Notes under the pieces: generated by a model
What the model was told of the DNA's origin: nothing
Seen by the model: only the letters and a program-made list of their open reading frames with translations
Databases searched by the model: none
In this document: positions 1-7,458 of the stretch, piece after piece
Layout: every line of letters begins with the position of its first letter
Position numbering within the stretch: the stretch's first letter is position 1
Source: Nakamurella silvestris
Lineage (GTDB): Bacteria; Actinomycetota; Actinomycetes; Mycobacteriales; Nakamurellaceae
Assembly: GCA_003576535.1 (NCBI GenBank)
Contig: QXCQ01000073.1
Coordinates: 1 to 55,847 of the forward strand
Direction of reading: 5' to 3'
DNA: 55,847 nt
Program-made: the position numbers and the translations under genes

Positions 1-190
1 CGGCAAGGGCTTCAGCGAGGAGAACTACGGCATCGGCATCGCCAAGGGCGACACCCAGGCGCAGATGAACATCAACATGACACTGGAGCGCTCCTTCAAG
101 GACGGTTCCTGGAAGAAGGCCCTGGAGAGCACCGTCGGCCCGTCCGGCTACGTCATCCCCTCCCCGCCGACCATCACCGAGACCTCCTGA
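1..190 (+). CDS. gluB: Glutamate ABC transporter substrate-binding protein, C-terminal part
   Basis: Only the last 62 residues are in the window (reading frame from base 2, stop TGA at 188-190). They end a periplasmic-binding-protein type 2 fold: a segment GIGIAKGD followed by a helix with LERSFKDGSW, as in GluB/GlnH-like binding proteins that trap amino acids outside the membrane. The identity rests on context, because two amino-acid permease genes of the GluC/GluD type follow on the same strand. The upstream part, with signal peptide and lipobox, lies outside the window. A long hairpin sits immediately after the stop. Confidence 0.8.
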   Translation, partial: GKGFSEENYGIGIAKGDTQAQMNINMTLERSFKDGSWKKALESTVGPSGYVIPSPPTITETS

Positions 191-195
191 TCGGC

Positions 196-257
196 CCGCG
201 GGACGCGTGGGTGGTGGAACACGGCGCTCGCCGTCCCACCACCCACGCGTCCCGCGG
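196..257 (+). promoter_or_regulatory. Long intercistronic hairpin between gluB and gluC
   Basis: Two perfectly complementary 22-base arms (196-217 and 236-257) enclose a loop that itself contains a 6-bp inverted repeat (221-226 with 229-234). The structure begins 5 bases after the gluB stop and ends 72 bases before gluC. It has no T-run. It may act as a partial terminator or as a 3' stabiliser that keeps binding-protein mRNA more abundant than permease mRNA, as known for other binding-protein operons. The role is inferred; the structure is read directly. Confidence 0.8.
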
Positions 258-329
258 CGCGGTTGAAGGAAATGACCAGCGGCGCGACAGCGCCCGAAAC
301 GAACGAGTGATGTTCGCCCAGGAGGCAGA

Positions 330-1004
330 GTGAACTTCGATTTCCTCTCGAATCCGAATTACGACCTGTGGGCCGCATTCTGGATGACCATTCAGCTGAC
401 CTTCTGGTCCGCTCTCGGTGCCCTGGTCTGGGGCACGATCCTCGCAGCGATGCGGGTCTCGCCGGTCCCCCTGATGCGCGGGTTCGGCACCGTCTACGTC
501 AACATCTTCCGCAACACCCCGTTGACCGTGCTGATCGGCGCCACCTCCATCGTGCTCGCCGACACCATGTTGATCGAGCTGTCCGATCGCTTCGACACCA
601 ACGCGTTCTGGTTGGCGATCATCGGCTTCATCGCCTACACCGGCACCTTCGTCTGCGAGGCGATCCGCTCCGGCATCAACACCGTGCCGCCGGGCCAGGC
701 CGAGGCGGCGAGGGCGATCGGGCTCACCTTCACCCAGAACCTGACCCTGATCATCCTGCCCCAGGCCTTCCGATCGGTGATCGCGCCGTTGGCCAGTGTG
801 CTGATCGCCCTGACCAAGAACACCACCGTCGCGGCCAGCGTCGGCGTGATGGAAGCCTCCCTGCTGATGTCCAACATCCTCGAGTTCGAGGCCGACGGCC
901 GCACCGCGGCCTTCCTGGTCTTCGCCGCTGGATTTGTGGTCCTGACCCTGCCGATGGGCCTGATCCTCGGTGCCGTGGCCAAACGTGTGGCGGTGAAACG
1001 ATGA
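330..1004 (+). CDS. gluC: Glutamate ABC transporter permease, GluC type
   Basis: A 224-residue integral membrane protein of the HisM/GlnP permease family, forming with GluD the channel through which captured amino acid is pumped by the ATPase GluA (outside the window). Hydrophobic segments lie near residues 13-37, 55-75, 90-110 and 190-215. The cytoplasmic EAA loop is visible as EAARAIGLTFTQ after the conserved SGINTVPPGQ. The start is GTG at 330, set by AGGAGG about 8 bases upstream. It overlaps gluD by 4 bases (ATGA), so the two permeases are translationally coupled. The substrate is inferred from family resemblance and gene order and could be another polar amino acid. Confidence 0.85.
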   Translation: MNFDFLSNPNYDLWAAFWMTIQLTFWSALGALVWGTILAAMRVSPVPLMRGFGTVYVNIFRNTPLTVLIGATSIVLADTMLIELSDRFDTNAFWLAIIGFIAYTGTFVCEAIRSGINTVPPGQAEAARAIGLTFTQNLTLIILPQAFRSVIAPLASVLIALTKNTTVAASVGVMEASLLMSNILEFEADGRTAAFLVFAAGFVVLTLPMGLILGAVAKRVAVKR

Positions 1005-1906
1005 GCAACCTGACTGTCCTCTACGACGCTCCCGGACCTCGGGCGAAACGACGCAACGTCCTGTTCACCATCCTGTTCGGGCTGGTGCTCGCCTGGGTGC
1101 TCTACGTCGTCATCAGCGCCCTGAAGGACAAGGGGCAGCTCGATGCCGCCAAGTGGTCCCCGTTCGTCCACGGAGAGGTGTGGACCACGTACCTGTTGCC
1201 GGGTCTGTGGGAGACGCTCCGGGCGGCCCTGCTGTCCCTGGTGATCGCACTCCCCCTCGGTGCCCTGCTCGCCATCGGGCGGCTGTCCGACCACCGCTGG
1301 GTGAGTTGGCCCTGCACCGTCATCATCGAGTTCTTCCGGGCGATCCCGGTGCTGCTGCTGATGGTGTTCGCCAAGGTCGTCTTCGTCGCCGCCGAGATCG
1401 GCAGCGAGGAGATCCGACCGTTGCTGGCCGTCGTCACCGGGCTCGTGCTCTACAACGCCTCGGTGCTGGCGGAGGTGTTCCGCTCGGGCATCCACTCGCT
1501 GCCCCGCGGTCAGACCGAGGCCGCGCTGGCGGTGGGCATGCGCAAGGGACAGATCATGACGATCATCCTGCTGCCGCAGGCGCTGACGGCGATGCTGCCG
1601 GCGATCGTCAGCCAGCTGGTGGTCATCGTCAAGGACACCGCCCTGGGCGGGCTGTTGACGATCGAGTACCCGGAACTGCTGCGTTCGGCGAAGACGGCGT
1701 TCGCCAACTACCAGAACGTGGTGCCGATGTTCATCGTGGCCGCCGCGATCTTCATCCTGTTGAACCTGACGCTGACCACGCTGGCGTCGCGGCTGGAGAA
1801 GTACCTGCGCAACCGGCGTGGTGGTCGACGTCGTAAGCCGGGCGAGCCCACGGCAGCCGATGCGGTGCTGATGGACGCCGCCCCCGGTCTCGACCTGAAC
1901 AAGTAA
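1001..1906 (+). CDS. gluD: Glutamate ABC transporter permease, GluD type
   Basis: A 301-residue second permease of the HisM/GlnP family. The ATG lies within the gluC stop (4-base overlap). A basic N-terminus (AKRRN) precedes the first membrane segment near residues 23-43. The EAA loop reads EAALAVGMRKGQ, after SGIHSLPRGQ. A charged C-terminal tail of about 35 residues (RNRRGGRRRKPGE) probably lies in the cytoplasm and is longer than in enterobacterial homologues. The gene is followed 6 bases later by a 70-bp palindromic element that should end the operon transcript. Confidence 0.85.
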   Translation: MSNLTVLYDAPGPRAKRRNVLFTILFGLVLAWVLYVVISALKDKGQLDAAKWSPFVHGEVWTTYLLPGLWETLRAALLSLVIALPLGALLAIGRLSDHRWVSWPCTVIIEFFRAIPVLLLMVFAKVVFVAAEIGSEEIRPLLAVVTGLVLYNASVLAEVFRSGIHSLPRGQTEAALAVGMRKGQIMTIILLPQALTAMLPAIVSQLVVIVKDTALGGLLTIEYPELLRSAKTAFANYQNVVPMFIVAAAIFILLNLTLTTLASRLEKYLRNRRGGRRRKPGEPTAADAVLMDAAPGLDLNK

Positions 1907-1912
1907 CCCCTC

Positions 1913-1982
1913 GTTCCCGCGCACGATGTTGCTCTTCGCACACGAAGTTTCGTGCCCGAGGAGCAACTACGTGCGCGGGAAC
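1913..1982. terminator. 70-bp palindromic element, copy A
   Basis: A 70-base near-palindrome with 12-base outer arms (1913-1924 and 1971-1982, GTTCCCGCGCAC and its complement) and a 19-base imperfect inner stem around a 2-base loop. It lies 6 bases after the gluD stop and just before the stop of the convergent small gene at 1993, so it can act in both directions. Three relatives occur at 2205, 23305 and 26316. It has no T-tract, as is usual for actinobacterial terminators. Confidence 0.75.
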
Positions 1983-1992
1983 AGGGGGTTTG

Positions 1993-2175
1993 TCAGTTCT
2001 GCGGAGCCCGACGGAAGGGCTCGATGGCCCAGGCCATCTTCCGGGCGAGCCAGTTGTCGGGCTCGTCCGGTTGACCGAAGATCGTCGTCCGCACCCAGCC
2101 GGCGAGGGCCAGGAACGGCAGCGCCGCCCCGCCCGCGATCCGTCGTGCCCATAATTTCGGTGTCGATGACGTCAT
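1993..2175 (-). CDS. Small hypothetical protein (60 aa)
   Basis: I do not recognise a family. The 60-residue product begins with a short basic stretch (TPKLWARR), then a hydrophobic segment IAGGAALPFLALAGWV that could be a single membrane or surface helix, then a Trp-rich polar tail with DNWLARKMAW. The ATG at 2175 is chosen because GGGGGAG precedes it by a few bases; a longer reading starting at 2235 would run through the palindromic element and is unlikely. It lies convergent to gluD and 30 bases beyond the rny terminator. Reality as a gene rests on the ribosome site and composition only. Confidence 0.5.
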   Translation of the reverse strand: MTSSTPKLWARRIAGGAALPFLALAGWVRTTIFGQPDEPDNWLARKMAWAIEPFRRAPQN

Positions 2176-2204
2176 AGCTCCCCCGTATTCGCTGCAGTCA
2201 TCCC

Positions 2205-2274
2205 ATTCTCGCGCACGATCTTGGTCCTCGCGCACGTAGTTACGTGCGCGAGGAGCAACTACGTGCGCGGGAAC
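2205..2274. terminator. 70-bp palindromic element, copy B
   Basis: Same family as the element at 1913. The inner stem is perfect for 12 pairs (2227-2238 with 2241-2252) around the dinucleotide loop GT. The left outer arm carries two changes relative to the other copies. It ends 8 bases beyond the rny stop codon on the minus strand, the position expected of its terminator. Confidence 0.75.
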
Positions 2275-2282
2275 AGAGGGTG

Positions 2283-4112
2283 TCAGCGGGCGATCTCGGT
2301 GGCCCGGGACTCCCGGATGACGGTGACGCGGACCTGACCGGGATAGGTCAGCTCCTCCTCGATCTGCTTGGCGACCTCACGGGCGATCATGTGTGCCTCG
2401 ATGTCGTCGACGACCTCCGGCTTGACCATCACCCGCAGCTCACGCCCGGCCTGCATGGCGAAGACCTTCTCCACCCCACGCTTGGCACCGGCGATGGCCT
2501 CGATCCGCTCCATCCGCTGGACGTAGGACTCCAGGGACTCCCGGCGGGCACCGGGGCGACCGCCGGAACAGGAATCGGCGGCCTGGGTGAGAACCGCCTC
2601 CACCGTGTTCGGTGCGACCTCGTCGTGATGGGCCTCGATGCAATGGGCGACATCCTCCGATTCGCCGTACCGGCGGGCCAGATCGGCCCCGACGATGGCG
2701 TGGGAACCCAGGGACTCGTGGGTCAGCGCCTTGCCGATGTCGTGCAGGAAAGCACCCCGGACCAGCGCCGTCGGTTCCACACCCAGCTCGTAGGCCATTC
2801 CGCGGGCGATGTGCGCCGTCTCGACCAGATGGCCGAGGACGTTCTGGCCGTAGGAGGTGCGGTACTTCAGATGACCGAGGTGGACCATGAGTTCCGGGTG
2901 GATTTCACCGATGCCGACCTCGAGCAGCGCATCCTCCGCGGCGCGACGACACAGGGCCTCGACCTCGTCCCCTGCCCGCTCGAAAGCCTCCTCGATCCGG
3001 TGCGGGTGGATCCGGCCGTCGTCGATGAGCATCTGCAGGGTGACCCTGCCGATCTCCCGACGGACCGGGTCGAAACAGGACAGCAGGACCGCCTCGGGGG
3101 TGTCGTCGATGATGACGTTCACCCCGGTCACCGTCTCGAAGGTTCGGATGTTGCGCCCCTCCCGGCCGATGATGCGCCCCTTGACCTCGTCCGCCGGGAG
3201 GTGCACCACCGAGACGACCGACTGGGCGGTCTGATCGCTGGCGACCCGCTGGACGGCGTCGGCGACGATGGCCCTGGCGCGTTGTTTCGCTGTGGCCTCG
3301 GCCTCCACCTCGATCCGGCGGGTCATGATGCCGGCCTCGCGGCGGACCTGCTCCTCCATCTTGGAGAGCAGCTGGGCCTTGGCCTCCTCGGCGGTCAGGC
3401 CACCGACCCGTTCGAGCTCGCGGTCGTGTTCGACGGCTCTGGCAGCCAGCTCGGCGGCGCGGGCGGCGAGTTCCTTCTCCCGGTCCTGCAGGGCCTGGCC
3501 TTCGTCGCGCAGGGCCTGGGCCCGCGTTTCGAGGGCGGTCTGGGCGGCCGAGACCTCGGCGCGCTGCTGCAGGGTGGCGGCGCGGTCCTTGTCGAAGGAC
3601 TTGAGTTCGCGCCCCAGCTGTTCGCTGGACTCGCGCAGGGCCTTCTGCGCGATGATCAGATCGGCCCGGTCGGACTGCAGCCTGGTCGAGGCGAGCTCGG
3701 CCTGCCTGCGTCCTTCCTCCTCGGCCCGGGAGCGGATCTGTTCCACCTCGCTACGCAGTTCCCGACGCTGGGCGTCGGCGTCCTGCCGGGCTTCCTGGCG
3801 GATCGCGTCGGCCTGGGCGGTGGCACCGGCCCGGATCTTCTCGGCGTTGGCGGCCGCAGCCACCCTGCTCTCCTCGAGAGCCTGGGCAGCATCCTGGCGG
3901 AGCTGCTCCGCCTCGCTCCGGAGACGGTCGACCTCCTCCGTCGAAACCGGGTCGGACTGGGTAGCGGATACATGTGCCATCAACTGGCGGGCAATGTCTT
4001 CGGTCAGTACAGGTACGGCTGGCGCTTCGGGACGGCGGCGTAGAAGCAGTCCACACATGATCACGAGCGCCACGACAACAACAATCAAAACAATGAATAG
4101 AGCTTTGTCCAT
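2283..4112 (-). CDS. rny: Ribonuclease Y
   Basis: A 609-residue membrane-anchored endoribonuclease that starts mRNA decay. The order of parts is typical: an N-terminal membrane helix (about residues 4-22, FIVLIVVVVALVIM), a long Ala/Glu/Arg-rich coiled coil (about 45-270), a KH domain with the GRIIGREGRNIR signature near residue 310, and an HD domain with HDIGK near residue 456. The total exceeds the usual 510-520 residues, mostly through the coiled coil. The ATG at 4112 is preceded by GAGGAGG; the reading frame extends 50 codons further upstream without support. A sigma-A-like promoter lies at 4328-4356, giving a leader of about 200 bases. A 70-bp palindrome follows the stop. Confidence 0.93.
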   Translation of the reverse strand: MDKALFIVLIVVVVALVIMCGLLLRRRPEAPAVPVLTEDIARQLMAHVSATQSDPVSTEEVDRLRSEAEQLRQDAAQALEESRVAAAANAEKIRAGATAQADAIRQEARQDADAQRRELRSEVEQIRSRAEEEGRRQAELASTRLQSDRADLIIAQKALRESSEQLGRELKSFDKDRAATLQQRAEVSAAQTALETRAQALRDEGQALQDREKELAARAAELAARAVEHDRELERVGGLTAEEAKAQLLSKMEEQVRREAGIMTRRIEVEAEATAKQRARAIVADAVQRVASDQTAQSVVSVVHLPADEVKGRIIGREGRNIRTFETVTGVNVIIDDTPEAVLLSCFDPVRREIGRVTLQMLIDDGRIHPHRIEEAFERAGDEVEALCRRAAEDALLEVGIGEIHPELMVHLGHLKYRTSYGQNVLGHLVETAHIARGMAYELGVEPTALVRGAFLHDIGKALTHESLGSHAIVGADLARRYGESEDVAHCIEAHHDEVAPNTVEAVLTQAADSCSGGRPGARRESLESYVQRMERIEAIAGAKRGVEKVFAMQAGRELRVMVKPEVVDDIEAHMIAREVAKQIEEELTYPGQVRVTVIRESRATEIAR

Positions 4113-4327
4113 GACACCTCCTCGTTCACCCGTCCCTGGGGACGGCACAGAGGATCGGTGCCGAGCGCGCACACGTTCCAGCAACCGGCGTCGTCGTCGG
4201 TCCAGGAGGCGGATACCTGAACAAGTACCCGCGGCTCCCGCGAGGGGTGGTACGTACGGCACCAGGTGCCGCTATGAGTCGCGCGACGCACACAGAGTGC
4301 GCGCGGTGTGATCCTTCTGTGATGTTG

Positions 4328-4356
4328 AGGTTAGGTATCACCCCGGGGGCGGTCAA
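4328..4356 (-). promoter_or_regulatory. Sigma-A-type promoter for rny
   Basis: On the minus strand TTGACC (4351-4356) is separated by exactly 17 bases from TAACCT (4328-4333). It lies in the 315-base gap between recX and rny and predicts a leader of roughly 200 bases. I see no other feature in that gap apart from a weak inverted repeat (CTAGG/CCTAG) just after recX. Confidence 0.65.
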
Positions 4357-4427
4357 GCCGACCCGCAGGAACCTCACGGCACTTCAACACCGCAGGACCC
4401 GACCGATCACGAGCTAGGAGCCACACC

Positions 4428-5249
4428 CTAGAGCCCGAAGTCCGCACCCGAGTCCCCGCCGCGGCCGTCCCCGTCATCGAGACCGTGATCACGCAGCACC
4501 GAATCAACGACCTCGAAGGCCAGATCCGGCGGGTAGCCACGGCGGGCCAGCAGGTTGAGCAACCTGCGGCGGGCCGCGTCCGGACCGGCCGTCAGAGCGG
4601 TAGCGGCACGACGTTCCACGAGTTGACGGGCTCGGACCCGTTCGTCCTCGGTGTCGATGGTGGCCAGGGCTGCCTCGGCATCCACCTCGGCGACCCCTTT
4701 CCGCCGGAGTTCGACGGCAAGACTGCGCCGCCCGAGGCCGCGTTCGCGGTGTTTGGTCCGCACGAAGGCGTGGGCGTAGGCCCCGTCGTCGATCAGACCG
4801 ACTTCGGTGTAGCGGTCGAGCACCCGTTGGGCGACGAGTTCGGGGATCCCTTTCCGGGACAGCGCGCTCGCCAGATCCGCCCGGGTGCGGGCCGATCCGG
4901 TCAGCAGGCGCAGACAGATCGACCGGGCGGCGGCCTCGTACTCGGCGGTGGTACGCGGTACCTCGTCGCCGGGTTCCTCGGATGCGTCCGACCGGGTAGC
5001 ACCTCGACCGCGGGTACGCCCCTGGCCTTGCCCTTGCCCCCGACGCCGATTCGCGTCGGCGGAGGGCCGGTCGCGGCCGGCGCTGACAGGACTGAAGGCC
5101 GATCCCGCGTTCCGATCCTGCTGGATCCGGCTGATCCGATCCCGCAGGTCCAGCACCGCTGCCTCCGGATCATCCGGGACCGCGACCGGGCCGGGCCCGG
5201 TGGGCCCGGCCGGTTCAGGCTGCTGGAACTGCGGCACTTCCGGCTGCAC
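4428..5249 (-). CDS. recX: Regulatory protein RecX
   Basis: A 273-residue modulator that binds RecA filaments and limits recombination and SOS signalling. The C-terminal 165 residues hold the tandem three-helix RecX repeats (for example AARSICLRLLTGSARTRADL, then GLIDDGAYAHAFV, then RRRLLNLLARRGYP). The first 100 residues are extra: Pro/Gln-rich, then a Gly-Gln-Arg stretch (RRRGQGQGQGRTRGRG), probably disordered. The usual length is 150-180 residues. The GTG start at 5249 lies 2 bases after the recA stop, so recA and recX are coupled in one operon. Confidence 0.9.
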   Translation of the reverse strand: MQPEVPQFQQPEPAGPTGPGPVAVPDDPEAAVLDLRDRISRIQQDRNAGSAFSPVSAGRDRPSADANRRRGQGQGQGRTRGRGATRSDASEEPGDEVPRTTAEYEAAARSICLRLLTGSARTRADLASALSRKGIPELVAQRVLDRYTEVGLIDDGAYAHAFVRTKHRERGLGRRSLAVELRRKGVAEVDAEAALATIDTEDERVRARQLVERRAATALTAGPDAARRRLLNLLARRGYPPDLAFEVVDSVLRDHGLDDGDGRGGDSGADFGL

Positions 5250-5251
5250 GG

Positions 5252-6295
5252 TCAGAAGTCGACGGGAGCCGGAACCGGCTCGTCGAGGTCGATACGGGCA
5301 CCGACTCCGAGCTTCTCCTTGATGCGCTTCTCGATCTCGTTGGCGATGTCGGGATTCTCGGACAGGTAGTTACGGACGTTCTCCTTGCCCTGACCCAGCT
5401 GTTCGCCGTCGTAGGTGTACCAGGCACCGGCCTTGCGGACGATCCCCTGTTCCACACCGACGTCGATCAACGACCCCTCTCGCGAGATGCCCTGGCCGTA
5501 GATGATGTCGAACTCCGCCTGCTTGAACGGCGGGGCCACCTTGTTCTTGACGACCTTGACCCTGGTGCGGTTTCCGACCACGTCGGTACCGTCCTTGAGG
5601 GCCTCGATCCGGCGGATGTCCAGGCGGACGGAGGCGTAGAACTTCAACGCCTTACCACCGGTGGTGGTCTCCGGGGAGCCGAACATGACACCGATCTTCT
5701 CGCGGAGCTGGTTGATGAAGATCATGGTGGTGTTGGTGTTGCTCAGGGCACCGGTGATCTTCCGCAGCGCCTGGGACATCAGCCGGGCCTGGAGGCCGAC
5801 GTGACTGTCGCCCATCTCGCCCTCGATCTCGGCACGGGGCACCAGGGCGGCAACGGAGTCGATGACGACCAGGTCGATCGCACCGGAGCGGATCAGCATG
5901 TCCGCGATCTCCAGGGCCTGCTCACCCGTGTCCGGCTGGGAGACGAGCAGTGCGTCGGTGTCGACACCGAGGGCCTTGGCGTACTCGGGGTCGAGTGCGT
6001 GCTCGGCGTCGATGAACGCGGCGATACCGCCGGCGGCCTGGACACTGGCCACCGCGTGCAGGGTGACCGTGGTCTTACCGGAGGATTCCGGACCGTAGAT
6101 CTCGATGACCCGGCCGCGGGGCAGACCACCGATCCCGAGGGCCACGTCCAGGGCGATCGACCCGGTCGGAATAACCTCGATCGGTGCGCGGGTGTCGTCA
6201 CCCAGACGCATGACCGATCCCTTGCCGAACTGCTTCTCGATCTGAGCGAGCGCAATTCCGAGCGCCTTCTCACGATCCGGTGCTGCTGGTGCCAT
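5252..6295 (-). CDS. recA: Recombinase RecA
   Basis: A 347-residue DNA strand-exchange protein and SOS co-protease. Walker A is GPESSGKT (residues 68-75) and Walker B is [10 protein letters not shown]. The L1/L2 regions ([32 protein letters not shown]) and the C-terminal acidic tail are intact. There is no intein, unlike Mycobacterium tuberculosis RecA. The start is taken as ATG 6295, giving [10 protein letters not shown] and GGGGTGGG just upstream; an in-frame GTG at 6304 is the alternative. Two promoter motifs upstream predict control both by LexA and by the LexA-independent PafBC route. Confidence 0.97.
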   Translation of the reverse strand: MAPAAPDREKALGIALAQIEKQFGKGSVMRLGDDTRAPIEVIPTGSIALDVALGIGGLPRGRVIEIYGPESSGKTTVTLHAVASVQAAGGIAAFIDAEHALDPEYAKALGVDTDALLVSQPDTGEQALEIADMLIRSGAIDLVVIDSVAALVPRAEIEGEMGDSHVGLQARLMSQALRKITGALSNTNTTMIFINQLREKIGVMFGSPETTTGGKALKFYASVRLDIRRIEALKDGTDVVGNRTRVKVVKNKVAPPFKQAEFDIIYGQGISREGSLIDVGVEQGIVRKAGAWYTYDGEQLGQGKENVRNYLSENPDIANEIEKRIKEKLGVGARIDLDEPVPAPVDF

Positions 6296-6439
6296 GGGAC
6301 CCACCCCGTGCCTTCCATCGTTTGTCGGCCGTGGCTGAGCCCGTGCCCTGTGTCATGTACTGCCTGAATGGACCGCTGAAGGTGAGCCGTTGCCGGTGTC
6401 TCGCAGGAGCCCCGGGGGGCCCTTCCTCCAACACACCTG

Positions 6440-6462
6440 ACGGTAGAGCCAGGCACCGACAG
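6440..6462 (-). promoter_or_regulatory. PafBC-type (LexA-independent) DNA-damage promoter of recA
   Basis: On the minus strand the sequence CTGTCGGTG, 8 bases, TACCGT matches the mycobacterial RecA-independent damage motif TTGTCRGTG-N8-TAnnnT at all defined positions except the first. It predicts transcription from about 6433, giving a leader of roughly 138 bases before recA. The proximal position relative to the LexA site repeats the two-promoter layout known for mycobacterial recA. Confidence 0.7.
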
Positions 6463-6558
6463 CGGCCCGAAAATCCTCACCGGGTGGGGACAACTTCGCG
6501 CTCTGTGGACAACTTCCGCAGGCCGGGACAGCCCCGCCCGCGAAGGTCGACACCCACC

Positions 6559-6581
6559 ACTGTAGGCGTACAGGTGTTCGA
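6559..6581 (-). promoter_or_regulatory. LexA (SOS) box with -10 element, distal recA promoter
   Basis: TCGAAC-ACCT-GTACGC (6581 to 6566, minus strand) matches the actinobacterial SOS box TCGAAC-N4-GTTCGA in 10 of 12 arm positions. A -10-like TACAGT (6559-6564) follows one base later, so bound LexA would cover the promoter. The rest of the 6296-6709 gap is recA leader. Confidence 0.65.
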
Positions 6582-6709
6582 GGTCCAGTGCCTCTTCGGC
6601 GTGTCGTCACGTCGGCCGAGGGCGTCGATTCCGACCGGACAGCAGTGGTCCGGCGCTGGTACGGGCTCCGCACACCCACGGATATGAGACCGGGTCTGGG
6701 ACGGGCCGG

Positions 6710-6919
6710 TCAGTCGGGCAGTCCCCAGCGGAGGGTGTCCGGGATGTCGAAGGAATCGCAGACCGCGAACCAGATCGTCCGGACGTCGAGACCGGCCGCG
6801 ATGGCCTGGTCGGCGGTCCGGTTGCCGAGGGCGCCGAAGACGTGGTCATGGCTGACCGACGGCGCTCTGGTCGGGCCGAAATGTTCCACCATCAGGCTTC
6901 GGAATTCGGTGAGTCGCAC
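6710..6919 (-). CDS. DUF3046 protein
   Basis: A 69-residue protein of unknown function whose family sits beside recA across actinobacteria. The frame shows the family pattern: RLTEF at the start, VSHDHVFGALGNRTADQA in the middle, then DVRTIWFAVCDSFDIP. The GTG at 6919 gives the expected VRLTEF start; the ribosome site is weak (GGCAGG about 15 bases upstream). The reading frame stays open upstream through repetitive DNA, which is not part of the gene. It probably does not share the recA transcript, because the recA promoters lie between the two genes. Confidence 0.85.
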   Translation of the reverse strand: MRLTEFRSLMVEHFGPTRAPSVSHDHVFGALGNRTADQAIAAGLDVRTIWFAVCDSFDIPDTLRWGLPD

Positions 6920-6939
6920 GACGTGGCACTGTACCTGCC

Positions 6940-6981
6940 GCCCGGAGGGACCGTGTGTGAGCCCGGAGGGACCATGTGTGA
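6940..6981. repeat. 21-bp tandem duplication
   Basis: Two adjacent 21-base units (6940-6960 and 6961-6981) differ at one base. They lie just upstream of the DUF3046 start in the divergent gap 6920-7110. Confidence 0.8.
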
Positions 6982-7021
6982 GTCGGTGTTGCCCGCAGGT
7001 GGGGCATCCGGCACAGTGCGG

Positions 7022-7106
7022 CCGATCGGGCACGGCGGACGAGGCACAAGGGCGGCCAATCAGGCACAGCGGACGAGGCACGAGACCCGCCGATAGGGCA
7101 CAGTGG
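7022..7106. repeat. 34-bp tandem repeat, about 2.5 copies
   Basis: Units begin at 7022, 7056 and 7090, a constant period of 34. Each opens with CCGAT or CCAAT and continues GGGCACGG or AGGCACAG. The first 26 bases of units 1 and 2 are nearly identical and the rest is diverged. The array ends 5 bases before the small ORF at 7111. Confidence 0.7.
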
Positions 7107-7110
7107 GGGC

Positions 7111-7227
7111 ATGGATTCCTCCGGTTTGTCGTCCCCGATCGCCCAGTTCGCGATGCTCGCCGGACTGATCGTGATGCTCGTCCTGGCCATCCGTGCGTGG
7201 CGGGACCACGGTCGCAAGAACCGGTGA
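7111..7227 (+). CDS. Predicted 38-residue single-pass membrane peptide
   Basis: ATG at 7111 opens a 38-codon frame: a short polar start, a continuous hydrophobic helix (IAQFAMLAGLIVMLVLAI, about residues 10-27) and a basic end (RAWRDHGRKNR) consistent with the cytoplasmic side. GTGGGGG lies immediately upstream as a possible ribosome site. The strong helix-plus-basic-tail pattern is unlikely by chance in GC-rich noise. It lies divergent to DUF3046 and between tandem repeats. I recognise no family. Confidence 0.55.
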   Translation: MDSSGLSSPIAQFAMLAGLIVMLVLAIRAWRDHGRKNR

Positions 7228-7289
7228 CGCAGACCGCTGGATCGCCGGCCCTGGGGCCCTGCCCACTGGACTCCCACACCCCCATATCT

Positions 7290-7444
7290 GGGGTGCCACA
7301 GTCCACTCGCGGGAACAGGTGAGGCGACACAGTCCACTCGCGGGAACAGGTGGGGTGCCACAGTCCACTCGCGGGAGCAGGTGAGGCGACACAATCCACT
7401 CGCGGAAACAGGTGGGGCGTCGCAGACCACTCACGGGAGAATGC
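7290..7444. repeat. 31-bp tandem repeat, five copies, alternating two variants
   Basis: Units at 7290, 7321, 7352, 7383 and 7414, each exactly 31 bases, share the core CAGTCCACTCGCGGGAACAG with few changes. Units 1, 3 and 5 open with GGGGTGCC or GGGGCGTC and units 2 and 4 with GAGGCGAC, so the array is really a 62-bp dimeric repeat. The core TCCACTCGCGG also forms the arms of the palindrome at 13717. The array fills most of the gap between the 38-residue ORF and pspM. Confidence 0.9.
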
Positions 7445-7458
7445 GAGGTGCCTCGGGG

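Noticed and set aside
1926-2177. Open frames starting MREEQ or MLLFAHE near the palindromes at 1913, 2205 and 26316
   Set aside because: They are readings through the repeated palindrome itself and share only its translated words; real neighbouring genes explain the rest.
2244-4043. 600-codon plus-strand open frame opposite rny
   Set aside because: It is the antisense of the RNase Y gene, without a ribosome site or recognisable domains; high GC keeps the reverse frame open.
6710-7434. Longer versions of the DUF3046 frame reading through the tandem repeats
   Set aside because: The upstream part is translated repeat DNA; the family start VRLTEF fixes the gene at 6919.
7290-7444. CRISPR array
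   Set aside because: The 31-bp units are contiguous without unique spacers and no cas genes are present.
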